Shown here: piece by piece, positions 17,868 to 26,265 of the stretch
Numbering within the stretch: position 1 is the first letter of the stretch
Layout of the letters: every line of letters starts with the position of its first letter
The notes under the pieces: model-generated
The model's input: the letters and a program-made list of their open reading frames with translations, nothing else
Databases searched by the model: none
Told to the model about the DNA's origin: nothing
Made by a program: the position numbers and the translations under genes
Source of the DNA: WTFY01 sp965220875
Lineage (GTDB): Bacteria > Pseudomonadota > Gammaproteobacteria > UBA4575
Assembly (NCBI GenBank): GCA_965220875.1
Contig: OZ244849.1
Coordinates: forward strand, 1,736,001-1,800,000
Length of the DNA: 64,000 nucleotides
Direction of reading: 5' to 3'

Positions 17868-18086
17868 TCAGTCATTTTTTGAGAGCTTTTTCGTCCGCTC
17901 AGCATGCCATGTCTTGGCATTTTCAATGTCTTTCCGGTGTTCCCGGTTTTCAATGCAGATTTGCCAGAAATGCCATATGATCCAAATTGCAATACCGACC
18001 AGTGCGAGTACTCCTTCCATGCCCGCCATGGGATAGATGGCCCCAGCCTGATCAAGATTTTCGAAGCTTTTCATACCTGTCGACAT
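17868..18086 (-). CDS. Small single-span membrane protein of unknown function
   Basis: 72 residues. One hydrophobic helix (about residues 24-44, GVLALVGIAIWIIWHFW) is followed by a charged tail rich in Glu, Lys, Arg and His. It begins 47 bp after the end of the Amt gene on the same strand, with GAGGGA about 12 bases before the ATG, so it looks like the last gene of the gmaS-mgs-amt operon. I do not recognise the family. It might be an accessory or stabilising peptide for the transporter, but that is a guess from position. Confidence 0.6.
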   Translation of the reverse strand: MSTGMKSFENLDQAGAIYPMAGMEGVLALVGIAIWIIWHFWQICIENREHRKDIENAKTWHAERTKKLSKND

Positions 18087-18133
18087 AAGCCAGTCCCTCT
18101 GTAGTCATTATTCTCTGTTGATACTGTTGTTGC

Positions 18134-19540
18134 CTAATTACGCACTTCTGCATCCAGTGCCTTTTCAAGCTCCACGGCTGCCTCTTCGTTTTCCACGCCC
18201 AAAGTGAGGTCAAGGCCGGCCAGCTCGACTTCCCTGGGGACACGCAGCAATCCCGTTGCCTTAAGTATCTTTGCCGCGATGAATCCGGGCAGAAATCCCA
18301 GAACGAAAAACATGATGAGAGCACCGATAAACTGCCCCCATGGCGTGATGGCTGCGTATCCTTCAAAAGGCGAAGCGGGATAGCCCCACAATACAAAGCC
18401 GCACACAACCACTCCAAAAAATCCTGCATACCCGTGTACTGCAACTGCACCTACGGCATCATCGATCTTGAACCTGCGTTCTACCCAGTGATGCATCTTG
18501 TATGCGACAAATACACCGGCAATAGAGATGATAAATGCCTGCATCGGGTGGTACAGGTCATTCCCCGCGGAAGCTGCAATGAGCCCTGCAAGGCCCCCGG
18601 AAAACGTCCAGAACGGGTCACCCTTGGAAAAGATATACCCGCCCAGCAGGCCGCCTGACAAGGCGATCAGAAAATTGAAGGTGATTGCGGACAATGTGGT
18701 CGGACCGAGGTAGATGTTGGTAGCGGTAAACATTGTCTTGCCATCCACGTCCAGCATGTCGCCTCCAAAGAAATCTATGATCGGCACATTGCATGCTGCA
18801 TAGAATCCCCAAAAGCCCGTATAGATCAGAAAGATTCCTACGCATACCAGCCAGGGGTTATGCGGATTGATACTGCGTGGTGACCCGTCTTTGCGGAATT
18901 TCCCTATTCTCGGGCCCAGGACCAGCAGCACGCCCAGAGCAAAGCCACCTGCAATGGCATGTATTACGCCTGACGCGTAAGCATCATGGTAGCCCAGCTT
19001 GTGCACCATCCAGCCATCCCAGTGCCAGCCCCAGGCAGCATCGATAATCCAGAATACGGAGCCGATGAGGATCGCCAGGATCCAAAACCCGCCGGACTTG
19101 ATCCGTTCAATCACGGCACCTGACACGATGGACGCGGCGGTCCAGGAGAACAGCAAGAATGCGGCCCAGAAGACACCGTTTATGCGTGCCCAGAATGCGG
19201 TGTCGTCCGCACTGAGTGATTCCTGTAAGGGAGGACCGCCCATGTGCGGGCCCATCAGTTCGCTCCAGGGAGTTGCATGCGCTGCACTCTGGAGACCACC
19301 CATGATCCCCGGCCCGTATGGAAATGCAAAATAAATCCACCAGCCAAAGAAAAAGAAGGTAATCGTGACCAAGGGTATGATCATGATATTCTTCATCAGG
19401 GTGTGCAAGTGGTTCCTGTGCCTTGAAGCTCCTACTTCATACATGCAGAAGCCCACATGAATTAAAAACATGAACACTACCGTTACCCAGTAATAAAACT
19501 CGGTAAAGACGACAGTCAGCGAGCCCAATGCATCAGTCAT
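18134..19540 (-). CDS. amt: Amt/MEP-family ammonium (methylammonium) transporter
   Basis: 468 residues with 10-11 predicted transmembrane helices. The twin-histidine pore residues are recognisable in SGVIHAIAGG and AVHGYAGFFG. The family signature region is atypical: SGVIHAIAGG replaces the usual GGTVVHINAG, so this is a divergent branch. No glnK/glnB gene lies next to it, although amt is commonly paired with one. AAGAGGAGAC precedes the ATG. It lies 58 bp downstream of a small unknown gene within the gmaS-mgsABC operon. Because Amt proteins also carry methylammonium, uptake of the pathway substrate is the likely role, but ammonium export or recapture is also possible. Confidence 0.9.
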   Translation of the reverse strand: MTDALGSLTVVFTEFYYWVTVVFMFLIHVGFCMYEVGASRHRNHLHTLMKNIMIIPLVTITFFFFGWWIYFAFPYGPGIMGGLQSAAHATPWSELMGPHMGGPPLQESLSADDTAFWARINGVFWAAFLLFSWTAASIVSGAVIERIKSGGFWILAILIGSVFWIIDAAWGWHWDGWMVHKLGYHDAYASGVIHAIAGGFALGVLLVLGPRIGKFRKDGSPRSINPHNPWLVCVGIFLIYTGFWGFYAACNVPIIDFFGGDMLDVDGKTMFTATNIYLGPTTLSAITFNFLIALSGGLLGGYIFSKGDPFWTFSGGLAGLIAASAGNDLYHPMQAFIISIAGVFVAYKMHHWVERRFKIDDAVGAVAVHGYAGFFGVVVCGFVLWGYPASPFEGYAAITPWGQFIGALIMFFVLGFLPGFIAAKILKATGLLRVPREVELAGLDLTLGVENEEAAVELEKALDAEVRN

Positions 19541-19598
19541 AGCTGTCTCCTCTTGTTTTCTAGCTATCCTTGCACGTTCGATATAGCGACATGCCCTT

Positions 19599-19988
19599 TC
19601 AGAATTTGGCGTATGCCTTCATCAAGTCAACCATCGGATGATTGGGTGACATCTGGAATTTTACAAGCAGCTCCCGTGCAAGCATGTCGCGGTCCTGCTG
19701 GTTGTCAGGCAGCTTTATGTTTTCCGGAATCGTAACCCAGCCATTGATGTTGCGGTCAAAAACTGCAGGACGCTGTTCTTCATAGCCCATATGGACATCT
19801 TCAAGCCAGTTCAGGTCTTTCCAGCCCATAATCTCCATGTATTTTTCAAGAAATGGTGTGACACGGTCCAAGTCTGGAACGAGATTGGCGTCATACCGGT
19901 AGCCGATGTGCTGCCCGATCATTCTCTCCCGATCGCTGCTTACACCGTCCTCAGTCAGGAAACGGTCCAAATCGTTTTGATCGCTCAT
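19599..19988 (-). CDS. Conserved-looking small protein in the mgs operon, unknown function
   Basis: 129 residues, acidic, soluble, with no signal peptide and no cysteine pattern. It has several Trp and Met residues, and segments such as EKYMEIMGWKDLNWLEDVHMG look like a compact alpha-helical domain. AAGGGGTAAAGG stands directly before the ATG, and the gene begins 15 bp after mgsC and ends 58 bp before amt, so it belongs to the operon. I do not recognise the family. A chaperone, assembly factor or regulatory subunit for MgsABC or Amt would fit the position, but the sequence does not show it. Confidence 0.7.
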   Translation of the reverse strand: MSDQNDLDRFLTEDGVSSDRERMIGQHIGYRYDANLVPDLDRVTPFLEKYMEIMGWKDLNWLEDVHMGYEEQRPAVFDRNINGWVTIPENIKLPDNQQDRDMLARELLVKFQMSPNHPMVDLMKAYAKF

Positions 19989-20003
19989 CCTTTACCCCTT
20001 GTT

Positions 20004-21395
20004 TCAATATCTTGTCATGTCTGGACGGCCGACGGTGTACTGCGTACCGGCCAGGGGCACTTGTGCCATGGCTGAAGCCTCCATGGTCAATGCTGCCAGG
20101 TCTTCCGGTTCCAGTGAATGTACGTTTGTTTTTGCACAGGCTCTAGCAAACAGTTGCGTTTCGATGGTCAGGGTATGCAAAAAATTGTATACGCGTTCGG
20201 CGGCCTCGTCCGGATTCAGCCGTTCACGCAGCTTTGGGTCCTGCGTGGCAATGCCCACCGGACAGCGCCCAGTGTGACAGTGATAGCAGTAACCGGGTCG
20301 AACACCCATCTCGCCTTGAAAGTCCGCTTCAGGAATATCCTTGTTGCAGTTCAGTGCAATGAGGGAGGCATGCCCGATTGCGATCGCATCAGCACCCAGG
20401 GCCAGTGCTTTTGCAATATCCGAACCGTTGCGAATACCTCCTGCATAGACCAGAGAGATCTCGCCTGTCTTGCCCAAATCATCAATTGCCTTGCGTGCCT
20501 GCCGGATTGCTGCAATTCCGGGAACCCCCGTGTCCTCTGTTGCCAGATGCGGGCCAGCACCGGTGCCACCCTCCATACCGTCTATGTAGATGGAATCCGG
20601 GTCCGTCTTCACGGCCATGCGGACATCATCGTAGACACGGGCCGCACCCAGCTTCAGCTGAATCGGTATTTCCCAGTTCGTGGCCTCACGAACCTCCTGG
20701 ATCTTCAATGCCAGGTCGTCCGGGCCCAGCCAGTCCGGATGCCGGGCCGGTGAACGCTGGTCGATGCCCGACGGCAGCGAACGCATTTCAGCCACCTGAT
20801 CCGTCACTTTCTGGCCCATCAGGTGACCGCCCATGCCGACCTTGCATCCCTGGCCAATGAAAAATTCCACCGCATCAGCCAGCCGCAGGTGGTGGGGATT
20901 GAACCCGTAGCGTGACTGGATGCACTGGTAATACCATTTTTCCGAATACCGGCGTTCATCCGGGATCATGCCACCCTCGCCCGAGCACGTGGCAGACCCC
21001 GCCATGGTTGCCCCACGTGCCAATGCAGTTTTTGCCTCGTAACTGAGTGCGCCAAAGCTCATGCCAGTAATATAAACAGGTATTTCCAGTTCCAGCGGCC
21101 GTTTTGCACGGGGCCCGATGACTGTTTTGGTCAGGCACTTTTCCCTGTATCCCTCAATCACGAAACGGGTCAGGGTGCCGGGCAAGAACGTCAGGTCATC
21201 CCACGTCGGGATTTTTTTGAACAAGGAAAATCCCCGCATGCGGTAACGTCCTAGCTCCGACTTGATATGTATGTCATCAATGACATCAGGGGAAAACATA
21301 AAGCTTGATCCCAGGTTGTTGGGATCCCTGTCAAGCTCGGTTTTCGCTACGACAGGCACTTCCTGAATCACTGCATGCTTGGTTGAGTTACCCAT
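20004..21395 (-). CDS. mgsC: N-methylglutamate synthase subunit C (GltB FMN/Fe-S domain)
   Basis: 463 residues equivalent to the central FMN-binding domain of the glutamate synthase large subunit. It has the phosphate-binding loop region SGEGGMIPDE, the barrel motif DGMEGGTGAGP, VYAGGIRNG, and the 3Fe-4S cysteines in CYHCHTGRCPVGIAT. With MgsA and MgsB it reconstitutes a split glutamate synthase. In the NMG pathway it transfers the methylamino group of gamma-glutamylmethylamide to 2-oxoglutarate to give N-methylglutamate. It starts 23 bp after mgsB with AGAGGT before the ATG. The same three-part architecture is known as GlxBCD in other bacteria, so the assignment rests on the adjacent gmaS. 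Confidence 0.92.
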   Translation of the reverse strand: MGNSTKHAVIQEVPVVAKTELDRDPNNLGSSFMFSPDVIDDIHIKSELGRYRMRGFSLFKKIPTWDDLTFLPGTLTRFVIEGYREKCLTKTVIGPRAKRPLELEIPVYITGMSFGALSYEAKTALARGATMAGSATCSGEGGMIPDERRYSEKWYYQCIQSRYGFNPHHLRLADAVEFFIGQGCKVGMGGHLMGQKVTDQVAEMRSLPSGIDQRSPARHPDWLGPDDLALKIQEVREATNWEIPIQLKLGAARVYDDVRMAVKTDPDSIYIDGMEGGTGAGPHLATEDTGVPGIAAIRQARKAIDDLGKTGEISLVYAGGIRNGSDIAKALALGADAIAIGHASLIALNCNKDIPEADFQGEMGVRPGYCYHCHTGRCPVGIATQDPKLRERLNPDEAAERVYNFLHTLTIETQLFARACAKTNVHSLEPEDLAALTMEASAMAQVPLAGTQYTVGRPDMTRY

Positions 21396-21418
21396 GTTGA
21401 CCTCTGTCTGTATTCAAT

Positions 21419-22258
21419 TTAGAGAACCAGCTTCTTTTCCGCAGGCTCAAGATTATCGTAGTTCCAAAGCTGTTTTCCCGAGACGATTTTTGTGAAATTA
21501 TCCACGCCCCGCGGCGCTTCCATGCCATAAATCGAAAGCTTGTGAGCCAGCCATTGCCTCTCGGTGTCTGTTACTTCACCTTCTACCGCATCCACTCCTA
21601 GGCTGTGAATTTTCCCGGCAATAAAAATTACACCGTCATACATGGAATCGCCCAGATTCGGACCCGAGTCACCGAGCAGTATCATGCGCCCGCGCTGCAT
21701 CATGAACCCGGTGTTCATCCCGATACGCCCCCCTACAATGATGGTGCCGCCTTTCTGGTTGATCCCGGTACGGCTCCCTGCATCACCCCGGCATACCAGA
21801 TCCCCGCCCCTGAGTGCAGCCCCGAACGTCGAACCTGCATTCTTTTCTACAACGACTGTTCCAGACATCATGTTTTCAGCGCAAGACCATCCGACTCGTC
21901 CCTTGATGCGCACATTGGGACCATCAATCAGGCCACATCCGTAATACCCCAAGCTGCCTTCAAAAATCAGATTCAGGCGGTTGAGGATTCCTACCCCCAG
22001 CGAATGCTTCGCGCCGGGATTTTTGACTGTGATCGTTCCACAGCCCTTCTGCATAAGCTCCCTGATTTTTGTGTTGATGGACATGATATCCATGTCGGCG
22101 GCATCAAACTCTGCCTGCTGATCAAAGTCCACTTCATAGGAAGTCGGGTAGGTGAAGTTTTCCTCTTCTGCGGAAGAAAAAAAGATCTGCTGCGTGCGCC
22201 CGGCAAGCTGCTCGGCATGCATGCCCATTTCATGGGAAGTTTGTTTCAGTTGTGCCAT
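21419..22258 (-). CDS. mgsB: N-methylglutamate synthase subunit B (GltB C-terminal GXGXG domain)
   Basis: 279 residues matching the right-handed beta-helix C-terminal domain of glutamate synthase. After about residue 90 there is a run of glycine turns spaced about 20 residues apart, such as GSLGYYGCG, GRVGWSCAEN, GSTFGAALRGG and GMNTGFMMQRG. Its start overlaps the end of mgsA by 13 bp, implying translational coupling and a tight stoichiometric complex. No catalytic residue is expected, because this domain scaffolds the glutaminase and FMN subunits. Confidence 0.92.
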   Translation of the reverse strand: MAQLKQTSHEMGMHAEQLAGRTQQIFFSSAEEENFTYPTSYEVDFDQQAEFDAADMDIMSINTKIRELMQKGCGTITVKNPGAKHSLGVGILNRLNLIFEGSLGYYGCGLIDGPNVRIKGRVGWSCAENMMSGTVVVEKNAGSTFGAALRGGDLVCRGDAGSRTGINQKGGTIIVGGRIGMNTGFMMQRGRMILLGDSGPNLGDSMYDGVIFIAGKIHSLGVDAVEGEVTDTERQWLAHKLSIYGMEAPRGVDNFTKIVSGKQLWNYDNLEPAEKKLVL

Positions 22259-23181
22259 ACGCGCACCTCGCCTTCATAAGGATCCGTCGTATCGATCTCG
22301 TGCGGGAAAATACTGCGAATCGCAACCTCCTCGGATGCCATGGCAATGAAGTCGTTACTTTCATACAGTACCATGGGTTTGGCGGCCATGGTGTCTTTGG
22401 CCATCCCCAGGGAATCATGTGTCGCGACAAGGTAGGTAAACACGCCGTCAAGCTCTTTGACAGAGCTGTACATGGCATCTTCAAGACAGATTCCCTTTTC
22501 GAGCTTGTCCGCAATGTACACGGCGATCAACTCGGAATCGCAGTTTGACTTGAAGCGATGACCCATGTGTTCCAGGATGCGCCTCGAGTTCCAGTAATTG
22601 GTCAGCTGGCCATTGTGAACGACTGCGACGTCATTATAGGGATAGGCCCAGTAGGGGTGAGCCGATCGGATGTCGACATCCGATTCTGTAGCCATCCTTG
22701 TATGCCCGATCGCATGTGTACCCTGAAAAGAACCCAGGCTGTATTCTGATGCCACCTCACGCGCACCTCCCAAGTCTTTGATCAGTTCAAGCGAGCTGCC
22801 AAGCGAGAGGATTTCGACTCCTTCGATGTCTTCAATATAATCGGCAAGCTTGCGCTGTTCTCCGTTATAGCGGAATGCACATCGACATGCGTACTCGGTT
22901 GAGTTTTCTATTGGCCCGATGTCAGCCCCGAGGTCACGCAAACGGGTTTCCACAGCGGTTTTGCGTTCCTCTATCTTGCGGTGAATGTCAAAGCCGGTCT
23001 CCAGATCATCACGTTCCGCGACCTTGAACCGCATGATGTTCTCATTCCGGTCCGCATTTCCATACAGCGCAAAACCTGCCGAGTCAGGACCGCGGTGATT
23101 CAACGCATGCAGCATCGAGGTCATTTGCTGTCCGATGTCGGAGGATGACCCCTTGTGTATTACTCCTGCTATTCCGCACAT
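22246..23181 (-). CDS. mgsA: N-methylglutamate synthase subunit A (class II glutamine amidotransferase)
   Basis: 311 residues starting MCGIAGVIHKG. The second residue, Cys, becomes the N-terminal nucleophile after Met removal, as in all Ntn-type glutaminases, which fixes the start at 23181 (AGGAGA upstream) and rules out the 29-residue longer frame. HTRMATES and HNGQLTNYW are the expected substrate-binding motifs. In the NMG pathway this subunit is expected to release methylamine from gamma-glutamylmethylamide rather than ammonia from glutamine. It starts 20 bp after gmaS and overlaps mgsB. Confidence 0.92.
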   Translation of the reverse strand: MCGIAGVIHKGSSSDIGQQMTSMLHALNHRGPDSAGFALYGNADRNENIMRFKVAERDDLETGFDIHRKIEERKTAVETRLRDLGADIGPIENSTEYACRCAFRYNGEQRKLADYIEDIEGVEILSLGSSLELIKDLGGAREVASEYSLGSFQGTHAIGHTRMATESDVDIRSAHPYWAYPYNDVAVVHNGQLTNYWNSRRILEHMGHRFKSNCDSELIAVYIADKLEKGICLEDAMYSSVKELDGVFTYLVATHDSLGMAKDTMAAKPMVLYESNDFIAMASEEVAIRSIFPHEIDTTDPYEGEVRVWHN

Positions 23182-23201
23182 CAACAAGTCTCCTGTATGC
23201 C

Positions 23202-24677
23202 TCAAGGCAGATAATCCAGATAAGTCTCCACGTCCCAGCTCGTAACCGTGTGATTGAACCGCTCCCATTCGTCATTTTTGTAATGAGTAAACACCCTGTA
23301 CATTTCGCCAGGCATGGCTGACTTGATCACTTCGTCCTGATCCAGTGCTTCCAACGCTTCACCCAGGGACATGGGCAGCCTTTGAACGTCCTTGCCTTCC
23401 TTTATGGCTTCATAAATATTGCGTTCTTCAGGTTCTCCCGGATCAAGATTGTTGGCTATGCCATCATCAAACGCCTTCAGCAGTGCAGCACCCATCAGGT
23501 ATGGATTGACCATGGAATCGACGGACCGGTACTCAAACCTGCCTGGAGCGGATACGCGCAGGCCGCAAGTACGGTTCTGGTATCCCCAGTCAGAAAAGAC
23601 CGGAGCCCAAAAACCGGTATCCCAGAGCCGCCTGTAGGAATTTACCGTGGATGAACCGATGGCAGTTAATGCACGCAGGTGTGCCACCACACCGCCAATA
23701 CACATCAGCCCGATCGGTCCGGGCTTTCGTTCATCGGTCCCAGGATCAGGCATGAAGGTATTCTCGCCACCATCCAGGTAGCTGAAGACATCCTCCATTC
23801 CACCAAGGGGATCCTGATGCAGTGTATTGATCACGGATTCTCCTCCCTTCCACAGTGAAACGTTATGGTGACACCCGGAGGCAGAAACACCCATGAATGG
23901 TTTTGTCATGAAGCAGGCGACGAGGTTCTGCTCGCGTGCGACCTGCGCACAGATCTGCCGGTAGGTTGTCAGGCGGTCCGCATTGCGCATCACGTCGTCG
24001 TACATCCAGTTCAGCTCGAGTTGGCCGGGCGCATCCTCATGGTCGCCCTGAATCATGTCAAAGCCCATCTGTTCGGCATATTCGATCACCTTGAGGGAAG
24101 CCGGACGCAGTTCCTCGAACTGGTCAATGTGGTAACAGTTTGGCTTGGTAACCCCACCGTCCAGATTTCCGTTTTCGTCTTTTTTCAGCCACATCATCTC
24201 CGGTTCTGTGCCCATGCGCATGTGCAGGCCGTCATACTTGTCCTGGAACTCGCTGTGAATGATGCGCAGATTGCCCCGGCAATCCGAAGTCAGGTGTGCA
24301 CCCGGTTCCTCTCTCTCTTCACGATTGCGGAAACAGGTGCAGAACACACGCGCAAGGCGCGTGTCCCACGGTAACTGGCAAAATGTCTCCGGGTCGGGGA
24401 TCCCTACCAGTTCCGATGCTTCCGGCCCATACCCGATATAGCTGCCATGGCGGTCAAGATACAGGTTGGCCGTCGAACCGTAAACGAGCTGAAACCCTTT
24501 CTGCGCGATACGCTCCCAGTGATCTGCGGGTATGCCTTTTCCCACGATCCGGCCGGTAACGGACACGAACTGAAAGTATATATATTTCACCCCCAGGGCG
24601 TTGATCTTGTCACGGACCTGTTTTACCAGTTCGCTTCGCCCTTCTGCTTCGACATGTCTTTCCAAATCTGTGGCCAT
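23202..24677 (-). CDS. gmaS: Gamma-glutamylmethylamide synthetase (glutamine synthetase family)
   Basis: 491 residues of the glutamine synthetase superfamily. The beta-Grasp N-terminal domain (KYIYFQFVSVTGRIVGKGIP) is followed by the catalytic domain with metal-binding GTEPEMMW, the ATP/substrate segments QGDHEDAPGQLELNW and SASGCHHNVSLW, and RFEYRSVD near the end. There is no adenylylation Tyr region typical of GlnA. GmaS ligates glutamate and methylamine using ATP, the first step of the NMG pathway. Its neighbours mgsABC support this over glutamine synthetase or gamma-glutamylpolyamine synthetase. It lies 61 bp after a DAO-family oxidoreductase gene on the same strand. Confidence 0.92.
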   Translation of the reverse strand: MATDLERHVEAEGRSELVKQVRDKINALGVKYIYFQFVSVTGRIVGKGIPADHWERIAQKGFQLVYGSTANLYLDRHGSYIGYGPEASELVGIPDPETFCQLPWDTRLARVFCTCFRNREEREEPGAHLTSDCRGNLRIIHSEFQDKYDGLHMRMGTEPEMMWLKKDENGNLDGGVTKPNCYHIDQFEELRPASLKVIEYAEQMGFDMIQGDHEDAPGQLELNWMYDDVMRNADRLTTYRQICAQVAREQNLVACFMTKPFMGVSASGCHHNVSLWKGGESVINTLHQDPLGGMEDVFSYLDGGENTFMPDPGTDERKPGPIGLMCIGGVVAHLRALTAIGSSTVNSYRRLWDTGFWAPVFSDWGYQNRTCGLRVSAPGRFEYRSVDSMVNPYLMGAALLKAFDDGIANNLDPGEPEERNIYEAIKEGKDVQRLPMSLGEALEALDQDEVIKSAMPGEMYRVFTHYKNDEWERFNHTVTSWDVETYLDYLP

Positions 24678-24738
24678 TACTTCCCCCTTCTGTCGGGCTT
24701 GTCATTTCTAGTTCTGTGAACCCCGTTGAACATGCCTC

Positions 24739-26082
24739 CTAGCTCCAAGGGTACGGACTGTTTGATACCGGATGCAGGCCTCCTTCCGCGTAGCGCGAGA
24801 ACCTGAATGGTTCAAGTAATCCTTGTTTTTCACCTGCAATTTCATCGGCAACGAGTTTTCCAACACCAATCATTTTATACCCGTGATTGGAGTCAGCAAT
24901 AATGTAACAGTTATCACAAAAAACATCGAAGACCGGAAAGCTGTCGGGCGTGAATGCACCTATTCCCCCGGAAGGTTCTTTTTTATATCGAGGGTGCGTG
25001 CTCTCAAACCGCTTTTGGCAGTGTGCCAGAGCCGATACCCACAATTCCGAGAAAGATTCATCAACGATATAGTCAGGCGAATGGGGGCCGTAAGGGTCTA
25101 CATTTACTTCGTCGGCATCCGTATTGATTTTTTTGGGCACGGTCCCTCCCTGTATACCTCCGAAATTGAAATCGGGCTTGTAGTAAATGCCCCACAAACC
25201 GTCAGCCAGCAGCTTGCCGCTGAGAACGGAATAGAGCGGCGCATCCGTATCGACATGGATAACTGGCGGGAAACTGCCGTCATTCGCTTTCTGCATGGCA
25301 GGATTGACGCCCAGGGTGCCTTCCTGCAATGACCAGAATGCCCACATCGGCACGTTGTCATGAACTGTACCATCAGAGTTTTTGACTTTGATATATTTAG
25401 GTAATTCAAGCATTTGCCAAACATTCTTGATCCAGGGGCCTACGCCGATGATCACATACTCGCAGTTGATGTCTCCCTGGTCGGTTACTACGGTTTCGAT
25501 GGCGTTACTCGCAGCGTGTTTCCTGAAACCTGTTACATATACCCCGGTCAATATTTTTACACCCTCGCCTTCCGCCTTGGCAGCCAAAGCATGCATGCTT
25601 GGCAGGTTGTTGGCATAGCCACCGCGCTTTTCATGCAGGACCACGGAAATGTTCTTGGCTTGCCAGTCACTGAAAATATCTTGCATGTACCGGCTGCATT
25701 CCTTTTCGCCTTCGATGAGTGCTGAACTGTATCCGATTTCATTTTGCTGCCGGAAGATACTGGCGACATCTGCTTGCATGACGTCAGGGGCAGCCTGGAT
25801 ATAGCCCACGGAGTGATAGTTATAGGCATCCGGGTCGCTTTCCCATACCTCGACACTGTGTACCATGAGCTCCCGCATTGCGGTCTGGAAGTAATTATTC
25901 CTGATTACCCCGCATGCAATGCCTGATGCCCCGGCTCCGACATTGCTTTTATCCAGCACGACGATGTCCAGCCCGCTGCCAGTGCCACGAGACTTGAGTA
26001 CTGTTGCAAGGTGGTACGCCGTACTGAGGCCATGGACTCCTGCGCCCACGACGAGGTACCTGATGTGCTTTGGAATGCTCAT
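24739..26082 (-). CDS. DAO-superfamily FAD-dependent oxidoreductase in the NMG operon
   Basis: 447 residues. The Rossmann motif VVGAGVHGLSTAYHLA lies at about 11-26, the flavin motif GVGPWIKNVW in the middle, and DSNHGYKMIGVGKLVADEIAG at the C-terminus, as in sarcosine/dimethylglycine oxidase-like enzymes. It is not part of a four-subunit complex: no alpha, gamma or delta genes lie near it, so it is probably monomeric or dimeric. It is first in the operon before gmaS, 61 bp away. An N-methyl amino acid oxidase (sarcosine, dimethylglycine or N-methylglutamate) is a fair guess. The substrate is not readable from the sequence. Confidence 0.85.
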   Translation of the reverse strand: MSIPKHIRYLVVGAGVHGLSTAYHLATVLKSRGTGSGLDIVVLDKSNVGAGASGIACGVIRNNYFQTAMRELMVHSVEVWESDPDAYNYHSVGYIQAAPDVMQADVASIFRQQNEIGYSSALIEGEKECSRYMQDIFSDWQAKNISVVLHEKRGGYANNLPSMHALAAKAEGEGVKILTGVYVTGFRKHAASNAIETVVTDQGDINCEYVIIGVGPWIKNVWQMLELPKYIKVKNSDGTVHDNVPMWAFWSLQEGTLGVNPAMQKANDGSFPPVIHVDTDAPLYSVLSGKLLADGLWGIYYKPDFNFGGIQGGTVPKKINTDADEVNVDPYGPHSPDYIVDESFSELWVSALAHCQKRFESTHPRYKKEPSGGIGAFTPDSFPVFDVFCDNCYIIADSNHGYKMIGVGKLVADEIAGEKQGLLEPFRFSRYAEGGLHPVSNSPYPWS

Positions 26083-26265
26083 ACGAAGTCCAGAGATATT
26101 TCAGGAATCCTTAGACCGATACCGGTCACGCAATTCTCGGTTTTTAACAAATACTGTATACGTAGCCACAGGAGAGCAATCGCCATTAGGATATACCTTA
26201 AAATGAGTATCCCGCATTGACCAAACCTGGCGGAAAATTTAAACCTATACTTGTACCGGCTTAAC

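Noticed and set aside
18052..18450. 132-codon minus-strand frame over the end of amt
   Set aside because: It overlaps Amt and the small membrane gene in another frame, with no independent support.
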